Of a stretch of DNA of 64,000 nt, positions 1 through 10,328 are shown one piece after another. Position 1 is the first letter of the stretch; each line of letters starts with the position of its first letter. A program made the translations under genes and the position numbers. Below the pieces are notes generated by a model. The model had not been told where the DNA came from and ran no database searches. It was given only the letters and a program-made list of their open reading frames with translations. The stretch lies in NCBI GenBank assembly GCA_033065855.1, contig JAVXUO010000111.1:62001-126000 (forward strand), given 5' to 3'. This DNA comes from Escallonia rubra (taxonomy: Eukaryota > Streptophyta > Magnoliopsida > Escalloniales > Escalloniaceae).

Positions 1-251
1 GTGGTACTTATCCTTTAAAAAACTAAAATTGTTTTTACGTAAGAAAATATTGAACGATTCGACAAGACTGTAATAATAAATAATATTGAGCGATTCGACA
101 TGACTGTGATCGATTGGGTCCGGCTCCTCAAAGGTGCAGAGTCATCGTCGAAGGAAAGCCGAATCGCTCCAGAAGAAGGCGGGTGGACGAGTCTATCAAA
201 GGCAAGTCGTGGGTCAGGCCCTAAACTAAAGCACAGTAACTTTCATGGTTT

Positions 252-640
252 CCACATCAAGCCATAGTAGACATTGAACAGAGCTTGATGTCCACAGCAT
301 ACACAGCTCTTAATGCTGTTGCCCAGAGGCAACTAGCCATGTCAATGTTTCCTTCTGTTTTTGGTGCAAGTCCCCATAGATTACAACAGTATCTGTGGTA
401 CACTCTTGGAAGTCTCCATTCTCTACGTTGATTCAACACTGCAAGAAGATGAGTTTCATTCCCGAATCCCTCTGAACCTCATGAGTTTCCTGCTCGATTC
501 TCTTCCTACTGCAAAATCTTTCAACTGCAGCAAAGAAAAAACCCATGATGAGAATATACTTGCTTACTTTCCATTGTTTGGCAGCAGCCTCTCTTGTTGT
601 ACCAGAGGACACACTAAAACAAGGTGACAAGGTCAACTCC
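252..640 (+). pseudogene. Coding relics: unidentified open segment, then an S-domain receptor-kinase N-terminus
   Basis: From 545 a plus-strand reading frame starts MMRIYLLTFHCLAAASLVV and continues PEDTLKQGDKVNS. This is a signal peptide followed by the first residues of a mature G-type lectin receptor kinase; compare DTLKRGDAINSS in the intact kinase ending at 26880. The similarity ends near 640 and no lectin domain follows, so this is a relic of a few dozen codons. Just upstream (252-432) another frame stays open for about 59 codons and remains open in copy B with a few substitutions, but I do not recognise it. The opposite strand is also open for 60 codons there (257-439), so its coding status is uncertain. 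The equivalent of the kinase relic in copy B is 50155-50260. Confidence 0.55.
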
Positions 641-3600
641 CCCGTCGGTGGCGGAACCAGAAATGTTGAGCGGAGTAGACACTTGAAATTTGTTTTTATG
701 ATTAACCGATAATGATATTCTTAAAACTCATGCCTAATATGTTTGTTCACGCTTTTTCGTCAACAAAAGTTAAATCTCATGAAATTAAGTCCACTATCTA
801 AACTATTCAAAGAGTGGAATTCAATGTTGGATTCTCTTGGTTCCGTCAAGTTGGCTCAAGCTGAATCAACAGAAAATTTAGAGTTTTGAAGGCCCAATTG
901 CTTTTACCTTTAAACATGGAAATTATAAGTTTCAAATTTCAATCTAAAACTGAAAATTAAAATTTATAATTTATTAGTATTGTAATTCAAAATTGAAAAA
1001 AAAAAGTATACTTATTACTACTAAGAAAGGGTCAAAAGAATTCAACTATGCAAGAATCAAATACATAACTTATCGGGAAAATCATTGCCGTGCCCTTCGG
1101 GTGCTAAAAAACAAACAAGGAGTCCACTGTAAAATTATCGTAGGCCACCGACCAACAAGCACCACTTCAACTCGATTCAGGGCATCTCAAAAACAAGATA
1201 GAAAAACCTCTTTCTGTTGTAATACCAATCGAGGGGAAGTCATTTTTACCCCAAAATCAGTAGACTGATGGTTCGACTGGTTGAATCTTACGCCAGACGT
1301 GGACCGGGCGGAAGAGGTAGAGGAGAAAACAAGTGAGGGCAGAGGCGAGGAAATCGGTGTAACAGCCAGAGCCCAGAGGTGTAGTGCCCCGTCGCCTTGT
1401 AAAGTGTAAATTATGTTATTAAATATGTTGGCTTTATGTCTTTATTTATTTGGATTTTTAACTTATTTAGTTTTTGTATTTTTTTGTTTAAGTTTTACCA
1501 TTTAAAATGACTAAACATACATTCTTGTAACTATCCCAATTTTAGGTATTTTAATATATAAAAAAATTAAAAAAAATCTTTTAAGTAGTTTAAAAATTTT
1601 GAGGTGGGCACTTTTATCATTATAGGTTAAATATTTCACATATAAGAGAAAAAAAAAATCTAGAGGACCAGGTGGGCACGAGTCCACCGGTGCCACCTGC
1701 TAACTTGCTAGCAAAAACGGGGTCGCCCTGTTGATTTGGACTCTGTTATTATACAACAAGCCGAATCAAGCAAGCCTGTGCTCTGGTGCTGAGATTATGG
1801 AACATGAGTTTTCATGTTATCAATCCAGGTATTTTTTTTTTCTTTTTGGCTAAGAATATCCTTATTGACACACTTATTTTGCCTATGAGCATCCGCTGCC
1901 ATAGTTTTCATAATCAGACCGGGCATCGATTAGTTGAGGGGAATGCTCACCGTTCAATGGTTCATCAATTTTATTGATTAACATAGTAGCTTAATAGTTC
2001 AGAACCCAATATTAATTTTAAAAAAAAGGTAGCTTAATAGTTTAGTGAATAAATTCTATATACAATACATATTGCTAGGTTTTATCATAAGAGAAGTCAT
2101 GATTTAGTGGTTCAATCAGGTTCTTACCACATGAAATGCGAGGGCCAAAACTTTGTGCTGGGTTCTGTACTAATCGAGACTACACGTTTGGCATAGGTTG
2201 GGTTCTACTTGAGATGCAGTTAGCTTATACTGTTCTTGTTAGGTTAAATAAAATTTCTATTCAATCAAAGAACTAAATCAGTGAAGTAGTCAGTTTATGT
2301 CAAACGGCCGATCCTATCTGATAACTATGCTCCAGACAACGCATCATTTACACATTATGGATGAATTAAATGCACAATGCCTCACATGTCCATTTTTTAA
2401 TATCAAAGAAGAAGAAGAAGAAGAAGAAGATCTAGAAATTAAAAAATGAATCATGCAACTATCTCTCAGAAAATCCACGGAATATGGGAATCAGAGCAGG
2501 AGAAAGCAATTGCAGCCAATGCGGCACAAATGTTCTGCATGTGGAATGTACGTGTTTTTGTGGTGCATGCAACTAAACGGAGATGCATTTGATATCAACG
2601 GGAGAAAACTAATCTCCTGGCTGCTATTGATAACGGCAAACGAGTCATTCACTGCTATATGACGGTTGACGAGTTCAAAAGAAACCATCATTTACTAAGC
2701 ATGTCATCCTTACACCCCGTTTAGACACTGTTTTTATTTAGTCTTTTTTGGAAAAGTTATGTTTGCTTAACAATTTTTAATTTTTTTTTCAACAAACCAA
2801 ATTTAATCAACATGAGTTTGTTTTTTATATTATGTTATGGTTGATCACTTTGTAATTCCAAAAATTATTAGAAATTGCTAACTATATGTTTTTTGTTTTT
2901 CGAAAAAAGAATCTTTCTTATATTTGAAATGAAAATCAGAACAAAAAATAATAACCAAAAATAGAAAGGATAATAACAAGGAATGATAGGCGTTACGTGC
3001 AAACAAAGTAGATCCCTATTGAAAAAGACAAGGTTGTGGGATCACATACTCACATGCACCAACTAGCCACAAGGAAAGAACAAAAATATTATTCTCCCTA
3101 TAATTATAATAATAATAATTATTATTATTATTAAAAAAAAAGCACCTAAAGTCCAATAAATACTCCGAAATAGTTAATGTTCTTTGAGCGTAATTACATT
3201 ATACACATTGTATTTATTAGTTTTTTGCTTGTATTTTTCTTTTTCACTAGCGTAATTTTTAAGTTCATCTCAAAATAGTGCAGAGAGATATGGATCGGCT
3301 CATCAAAAGCGTTGAGGAGCTGATAATGTTGACCGCGTTGAGCTTATTAAAATATTAAAAATGTGTGGATTACCACAAATGAACAGCTACGTGATGCGTG
3401 GCACATACCTTTACAAGAGTCGTCATATGATATGTTTGTAACTCTCAATATCAGAAGTTGATGTATACTTTTGATTTTTTTTTAATAGTAATTCCCGTGT
3501 GACATAAATGTTTTGAGCTTGAATGAAACATAAGACACTTTCCAAAACAAAAAATAAATCTAAGTCCATTGCATTATATGGGGGCATTTCATGCAAGAAA

Positions 3601-5576
3601 TATAAAAATATTTAATATCATGCAGTCCAGTAAATTAAAGGGACCATGATGCTTAGAGAGAAAGAGAGTCAACCATGATCTCAAAGATGGACACGGTTTT
3701 TTTCTTTCCTTTTCTGGTCCTGAATGATGGGCAATTTCTCAACGAAAATGATAAATAAAAAGTATGCCAAAAGGATTACTCGACAGAAAAATGCAGGGAA
3801 GGAACTGTTAATTGTGACTTTCCTCTATTTGTTTGGGACGTTAAAATAGTATTTTTTTTTTCACTAATTACCTAGCTTACTTGGAGCAAATCGTTAGAAT
3901 TCTTTAACGACATAATATGAATTTTTAGAGATAATATAAAGTATCCATAATTATGGAAGGGCCTGACCGTATACTTTCCTTCGGCGTAAAGTTGTTTTGC
4001 ACACAAAAATCAAGATCTTTTACTTTTGCAATCACATAGGTACTTCCAAAGTACTATTGTGTATTATACAATAGCATCGGTTAAAACCCTCCATATACAG
4101 GACCGAATAGGAGTCGACTCGTGCATGAACAGCCTCCTGTAACCGTTTGCTTAGAGGCCCTTCATGTTTGTTTATTTTCTTATTGAACAAGTTTTAAAAT
4201 CAAACTTAAAGCTCATTTGATAACCGAGTCAAGTTTGAATGTCAGGCAGTTGTTCGTGCACACATTTGTCCGTTGTACTACTTTGGAATGTCGGAACAAC
4301 TATATCAAGGTTCAAATCTAAAACTAGCAACTTTTGTGAGATTATGAGGCTTAAATTCATGTGAAATTCTATTTAAGTTAATTGTACCCAGCTTAATAAG
4401 CTGGAGTTTGAACTCAAGCTTGGACAATAGCTTAACTTGATTGGGTTTAATAAAAATTGATATGATACTTTACAACTTAGGTGTATCTAACATAAATTTA
4501 GGCAAATTTAGGCAATCGATGTATCAAATTAAGTATATATGAGTTTTATCAAAAAACTGTATAGTTTCAAAAAATAATTCTGTGTTGACCACGGATGTAA
4601 TCAAATTTTATCACAAAACACTCGTGCAATACCTCCCCCCCCCTTTTTTTTTATAGTTGCATTTTGTTAAACCAGCCAAGCCGAGCTGATCACAAGTTCT
4701 TATTAATCTTAACAAACATGAGATTTTAAAACGATTTTCGAAGCTCTCTTGTGCACGAGTCGAGCTTGAAAGTAGCATATATAAACCAGCCAAGTAAAAC
4801 CCTAAACACCACAAAGTAAATAAATGTAATTACTTTCTCTAAGAAGTTGTTTTTAACTATAATTTTATGATTTGAACGTATGACATAATATTAAAAGGAT
4901 TTAATTATTAAGCAGATAAAAAGGAATTAAGATGAGACAGAGTGATCCAAACAAACCTTAAAAAAGTTATGCCTTTACAGCCCTATGTCACGCCGATAAA
5001 TTAGCGATTGTCCTTCGTGATTAAAATCCACTTTCCCCCTCCTAAGAAAAAGGTTAAAAAGTCAAAAAGAAAAGAAAAAAAGCTAAAAAAGAAATACTAA
5101 ATGGTATAACAAATCATCGGGCCCGACTTAACAGGTGGGGATGTATTTACTCTCCGTCTTTTTTTAGCCTTTTTGTATCACATTAAGATCAGTATATTTA
5201 TTTGACATAAATCTTTATATAATGTTAAGATACTGATCCTATCGTCTTTAAATGATCGGAATCATTAATTTAATTTAAGATTATGCTATACTTACTTTAC
5301 AAAAAAGACAATACATGCCACACAGAGCCAATTAGAACCTACCACCACCATCTCCACACTCCTCAATTTGCAGCAACTTGTTCTGGTTATTTTAGTCACC
5401 AAAAGCCCCCACTCCCAGTTCCTTACCAGCACAAAACTCACACACACACACACATTGTGTGCGCATATGGAAAGAACCCTTTGAATTCATTCCACCTTCC
5501 TAATATGAAAAAGAACCCAAAAAGCAGAAATTATTCTTTCCCTTTGTTCATCATCAATTCAAATACACTCCATCAT
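641..5576. other. Long non-coding region upstream of OSCA copy A
   Basis: This stretch is AT-rich DNA without a supportable gene. The frames that occur are short and mostly not conserved between the two duplicate copies. One possible exception is the stretch beginning at 2448: in copy B (52051-52263) it is a 70-codon frame, while in copy A a 4-base difference near 2550 breaks it. Simple repeats are a GAA run (about 2407-2430), a TAA/TTA run (about 3105-3133) and a CA run just before the OSCA promoter (about 5441-5455). Otherwise nothing is visible. Confidence 0.6.
2406..2431. repeat. GAA trinucleotide microsatellite
   Basis: About eight GAA units lie here. Copy B has only about three units at the equivalent site (52022-52035), so the locus is length-variable between duplicates. 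Confidence 0.9.
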
Positions 5577-5665
5577 TATATATAATATCCCTCCTTTTCA
5601 TTCTTTTAATCTTTTATTATACCTCCACTTTCTCTCTCTAGTTTCTCTCTCCGCTTTTTTCATCC
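5577..5665 (+). promoter_or_regulatory. Core promoter and 5' UTR of OSCA copy A
   Basis: A TATATATAA box at 5577-5585 lies 80 bases before the ATG at 5666. The stretch between is rich in CT tracts (TTTCTCTCTCTAG, TCTCTCTCCGC), the pyrimidine patch typical of plant core promoters. The same arrangement is conserved in copy B. Confidence 0.65.
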
Positions 5666-5979
5666 ATGGCTTCTCTTGGTGACATTGGCGTCTCTGCAGC
5701 AATCAACATACTGGGTGCCTTTGCCTTTTTGCTGGCTTTTGCTCTTCTAAGGATTCAGCCCATCAATGACAGGGTTTATTTCCCCAAGTGGTACATCAGC
5801 GGGGGCAGGACTAGTCCCAGGAACACTGGGAATTTTGTGGGCAAATTTGTCAATCTCAATTTCAAGACTTACCTTACCTTTCTTAATTGGATGCCTCAAG
5901 CTATGAAGATGAGTGAGGCTGAGATTATCGACCATGCTGGCCTTGACTCTGCTGTTTTCTTGAGGATTTACATTCTGGG
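5666..5979 (+). pseudogene. OSCA/CSC1-like channel, isolated exon 1 (copy A)
   Basis: The frame starting MASLGDIGVSAAINILGAFA is exon 1 of an OSCA-type hyperosmolality-gated channel. It encodes the first membrane helix and the conserved segment with YFPKWY, GKFVNLNF and FLNWMP. It is 314 nt long and ends in LRIYILG before a GTACTG donor at 5980, exactly as in the intact copy at 55452-55765. The encoded residues differ from copy B at one position (ILG here, VLG there). Only about 290 bases of intron 1 follow before the MULE begins at 6273, and no downstream exon is present anywhere to the right until copy B. The promoter is intact, so a truncated or chimeric transcript is possible, but a functional channel is not. 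Confidence 0.9.
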
Positions 5980-6272
5980 GTACTGCAATTTCTCACCTTC
6001 TATTTTTTTTTATTTAATGATTTCACATATGGTCGTTTCGGTGGTCATTGTATGGTCGCTGAATTTCGAGAAAGTTGGACTTGCCGAGTTAGTTTTGATG
6101 TTGCTTCCCTTTATTTAACGGTGTTGGTATTGGGAAAGTTTTTGACCTTTTGACTCTTTGGTTTTTATTCTGCTGCTTTCTTGTGAAGTATGGTTGTCAA
6201 TTTTTTTTCCTTAGTTTTTCAGATGTTGATGGTTGTAGTATTATTTACTAATTATAGGATTCGGAAGAATAA

Positions 6273-6489
6273 ATATCTTGCCAGCGCGATCTGGCCGTCC
6301 ATCCCGAAGGGATGGACGGCCCATATCACTTTTTTTTGCGGCGCTGTCAGTCGTCCGCTACATAGTGTAGCGGACGGACCTTTTTACCATATTGCCCTCG
6401 TAAGCCCGTCCGCTAGACTGTGTAGCGGACGACATTCTTGGGCCTACATCTTCCGACAAAAAGTAGTCCGCTATACTGTCTAGCGGACG
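6273..6489 (+). repeat. MULE left terminal inverted repeat
   Basis: Its reverse complement matches 12580-12797 with only scattered mismatches. It includes a 21-bp palindrome near the tip (6297-6317, arms GTCCATCCC and GGGATGGAC) and three of the 23-bp palindromes. Confidence 0.9.
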
Positions 6490-6686
6490 ACTGTTTCCGT
6501 CAAATCGGCCACTTCCCCCTGACAGTCCGCACATCAGTCGATGCACGACTGTTACTTTGTCGTTATCGTGCCCCTGCTATGCCGTCCGCTATACAGTGTA
6601 GCGGACTACTTTATCGTGCCCAAGAATGTCGTCCGCTACACTGTCTAGCGGACGACTGTTGTTGTCCGCAACACAGTGTAGCGGAC
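6353..6686. repeat. Left cluster of six 23-bp palindromes
   Basis: Copies occur at 6353-6375, 6408-6430, 6466-6488, 6584-6606, 6631-6653 and 6664-6686. Each has the form GTCCGCTA, seven variable bases, TAGCGGAC; the sixth has a CA in place of TA in its left arm. Further copies occur mid-element and at the right end. These are candidate transposase binding sites. Confidence 0.9.
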
Positions 6687-7060
6687 CACTTCGAAACCCT
6701 AAACTTCTATTCATTCCTTCTTCCTTCTCACAATCAAACTATTCCTTCTTCTCACAATCAAACCAGCGGCGTTGGCAAGTAGATCGGCGCAATTTCTTTG
6801 CAAGAAATCCTTTAATCGTCTCATCAATCACGTAAGTTCACAAACCAATCCTTTCTTTGTTCATAATCTAGAGTTCATCTTGCGGCGTTGGCAAGTAGAT
6901 CGGCACTATGCTAGCGTTTGTCAATGTATATACATATATATTATATATGTGTATTGCGTATTATCTGATCACATGCTAGCGCTGAATATGCTAGCGTTGT
7001 ATGTTTGTGAATGTTTACGCTTCCAACCTTGCCCTCTTTCCATTATTTCAGTTGTAAAAA

Positions 7061-10000
7061 ATGGATTTCAACCCTGGACCAGAAGATCCGTCCGTATTAT
7101 ACGACCAAGCAAACCATATCAGTACGCTCATATGGATGGTGGAGTAAGATACTTATTTTATCGTTTATATCGTTTATTTTGCTTACGTATTTCAGTTGCG
7201 AACGTTGTATATCGTTTATTTTGCTTAAATAATATTTATTAATTCGTAGGAAGGAGCACTTGTCAACACGGTAGAAGTAAGCGATAATTTCAACGCCTGG
7301 AAATTGAACAGAACCCAGAAAAGATTACTGCGTGGGATTGGGTTTGGGATTTTCACGCATGGGCAGATCTTTCAACAACTTGACCGGCACTTAATAGGTG
7401 CCCTTGTTGAAAGGTGGAGAAGTGAAACGAATACGTTTCACTTCCCTCCCGGAGAGATGATAATTACCCTAGAAGATGTAGGGTTCATCTTAGGGTTACC
7501 GGTTACGGGGCGGCCGGTAATCGCTCATCCGTGCGAAGCAACGAATAAGAGGACCGCTAGGGACTTCTTTACTTCGATATCCCAGGATGGATTTAGCAGT
7601 GGTGGTATCAAGTTGAAGTGGTTGGTAGATACCTACGGGGTTTTGCCAGAAAACTATACGGGCCATGACCTTGTGCTGTACACACAAGCCTTCCTCTGGT
7701 GGGTGATGGGGGCTATATTATTCCCAACGACGTCGAAGAACACGGTCAGCGTCAAATATTTACCGTTTTTGCGTAACCTGGCTGAGGTTGGGGATTATGC
7801 CTGGGGTGCAGCAACTCTTGCATACACAATCGAGCGTTGCACAAGGCCACGAGGCCCGACTCCAAAGCGATATGTCCACGGCTCTCGCTATTGCAGGTAT
7901 ATCATACAATTCTTCATTACGTGCTCTTTGTTGTTTTTTTTTTGTTGAATGGACAATAAATGTTGACGATACTTTTTTTAATGTCTTTGCTCTCAGGTGT
8001 GGTCTTATGAAAACTTTGCTACCGTCGCGCCCATGCGTAGGGACGGAACAGATAATGTGTGGCCTCGGTTGTACGCCTGGGAGTACAGGCGCAAGGAAAC
8101 CCACTACGAGAGGAGAGACGATCCACATCACAACATTGGTTACTATCGGGGGGAGCTCGACTCGTTATCTCCTGGCCAGATGCGATGGGCACCGTACAAA
8201 CGTTTGGCGCGACGGGTGGGAGAGTCGTTCGTCTTCACACTCTCCGGGTTGCAACGCACACCCCTGATCCACTTCGAGGTCGCAGAGTGGCAGCTGCCAG
8301 ATCGCGCTATGCGCCATTTTGACTGCCTGCAGGGGTTGCCAGTCGGCGCGCCAGATATGAGGCTTAACAGGAACCCACGGGGTGTCGGACTGTTTGGCAG
8401 GGTGAATGCGCACGACTTGTGCGCGCGTGAAATTGAGGTCTGGAATTCCTGGCAGGACACGCTGGCGGCCATTGTGTCGGAGCCTAACCCCGTCATCAGC
8501 ATCGAACAGTACAATGAGTGGTACTTTCGCATCACCCGGAGGAGAGTAGCTCCAGTAAGGTTTGAACGCGGGGAGAAGTACCACCCTAGGGGTCAGATCG
8601 ATGAGCACATGGCATACAATCTGGTAAGTTGCCCAACCAGTGCTTCTAATTGAACTTGACCATTCTAAGTGTGTACGAAGTTACTTATTTATTATCTCTC
8701 TGGATGTAGGTTAATGCCTCGTTCGCCTTCTTCCAGAAGTTGAGCGAGCGGAAGGATTTGGTGGATGCCATGGGCGAGGAGCTTCGCCAACAGGCTGAAG
8801 CGTTGGCGCTTGGCTGCGGGAATTTTTTGCGGCAAGCATCGGGACAGCCAAACCCGGGAATGGGTTATCCGGGGTGGCAGCGGCCGTTTGTTCCCGAGGG
8901 ATGCACCGATCCCTCGGGACAGACTTCGGGAGTGAGCCAGGGATATGGTTTTCCCTCTGTACCGGAGATGGGTGGTGATTGGGGACCGCCAAGCACCATG
9001 GGCCAGTCTCAAGCGCAGTGGGATTATTACAGTGCGCCCTCCTTCTCTTTACGATTAGATTCGGAACCCCAACCCCTCTCTCAGAGTCAAGTCACGCAAG
9101 ACTGGATGTTCGGAAACATCAGTCTGCCCATTGTCCCGTGGGCAGGTCCATTTATTGCCGAAGGCGGGCAATACCCCCCCGTGGACCCCCCTGAAGGAGG
9201 GGAAGATCCCCCCGTCGACCCCCCCGAAGGAGTGCAATATCCCCCGGTCGACCCCCGAGGGCAATATCGCAAAGGGCATCCGTTGAAGCCCCTAAAGCCG
9301 CATAAATGCCAGATAATCAGAGAGCGTTATTTTAGCGGCTACCCGCATGACCAAGCGTTGTATAGTGTGGATCATCCGGAGGGCATGGATTACAGTTGCT
9401 CGTGGGGAGAACTGGCCTCCCTGGCTCCGGGGAGTTGGTTAGACAACGGTGTCGTCTCCACCTACGTGGAGATTCTGAAGGAAAGGTGTCGGCAGCAGCC
9501 GACCTATCCGGCCGTTTTTCTGTTCGATGCCTTTTTTCATGGCATCCTAGTGTCTGGATGGGAGGCGTGGGTCGAACGTAGGGGGAAGAAAAAGTTGATC
9601 CAGTGGAGACCGTCCGTTAACCTAGGGGCGTATCTTAATAGGGATAGTCCGGTGAGCGCAAGTGTTGCCGATGTGTTTCTAATCCCATTTCTAGGGCACA
9701 GCCACTGGTACTTGGTTTGCTACACCCTAACAAGTAAAGTCGTATCGGTGATCGACAGTCTCCACGACGATACTCATCAGATGCCTGTGCTGCAGATGTA
9801 CAAAGCCCAGTTAGACTCATTGGTATGATTACGATCGCTGTATAATGCTCTGATTCTATCTTGCCATAAATTTTAACTCGTGTCTTACGCCATTTTCTGT
9901 TTCTCGCAGAATATTTTTTGTGCAATGGTCAATCGTGCCCGTAATGTCCCCGTACCGGCGCGGCCAAATCTCGATAGGCGATTGAAGAAGAGGAGGCCCA

Positions 10001-10221
10001 AGCAACGTAACACTTCGGACTGCGGCGTCTTCCTTTGCATGTACATGGATTTCATTTGCCGCTCTGAGAGCCTCAAGGCGACCTTCTGGAACCAAGCAGA
10101 AGTTGAAGCCTATAGATATAGAATAGCTTGGCAAATTATGAAAGGCCGGCCTAGAGCGGTTAGGTTTATAGAAAATCCGGCTAATAACGAGAATCCGCCC
10201 CAACATGCGGACCCCAGTTGA
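7061..10221 (+). pseudogene. Plant mobile domain-C48 (Ulp1-like) protease fusion gene of the MULE
   Basis: The five exons I can follow are about 7061-7143, 7250-7895, 7997-8623, 8710-9822 and 9910-10221. Exon 1 begins MDFNPGPEDPSVLYDQ, the usual start of plant mobile domain (PMD) proteins. Exons 2-3 hold the PMD core (RLLRGIGFGIF, LEDVGFILGLPVTGRPV, VWSYENFA). Exon 4 begins with a linker (FAFFQKLSERKDLVDAMG) and a Pro/Gly/Gln-rich region with PPVDPPEG repeats, then enters the C48 cysteine-protease fold. Catalytic elements are visible: His in GHSHWYLVC, Asp in VVSVIDSLHDD and Cys in NTSDCGVFLCMYMD. Such enzymes cleave SUMO or related modifiers; the role in the transposon is unknown. A one-base loss near 7832 breaks the frame, and the exon 1/exon 2 junction does not join in frame with consensus splice sites, so the copy looks disabled. 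Confidence 0.8.
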
Positions 10222-10328
10222 AATTGTATCATAACAGTATTTTTTACGTAAACCGTGATTCATTGGTGTGATTTGATTTGTGTTGATTTCTGTTGTCGAT
10301 TACTGATTTCTGGTGTGATTTGTGTCGA

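Larger units (their letters stand above)
1..6272. repeat. Segmental duplication, copy A (OSCA upstream region plus exon 1)
   Basis: This segment matches 48403-56056 nearly base for base apart from small indels and one large insertion (48925-50133) in the other copy. It begins at or before the window edge, because base 1 already matches base 48403. The match runs through the promoter, exon 1 and the first part of intron 1 of the OSCA gene and stops at 6272, exactly at the terminal repeat of the MULE. Copy B continues with intron 1 and the remaining exons. The low divergence of non-coding DNA indicates a fairly recent duplication. The end of copy A at a transposon edge suggests that the MULE insertion, or a deletion anchored on it, removed the rest of the gene. 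Confidence 0.95.

Noticed and set aside
993..1268. A 91-codon frame, duplicated at 50603-50893
   Set aside because: It has no ATG start (begins at TTG), no recognisable domain, and is conserved only because the whole segment is duplicated. The C-terminal parts diverge by frameshift.
6353..6686. Regularly recurring palindromic repeats resembling a CRISPR array
   Set aside because: Spacing is irregular, the repeats vary in the centre, copies also occur at the other end of a transposon in a plant genome, and no cas genes exist.
6438..7242. Several overlapping open frames between the MULE end and the PMD gene
   Set aside because: They run through the palindromes and inverted repeat and match no family; they are open by chance.
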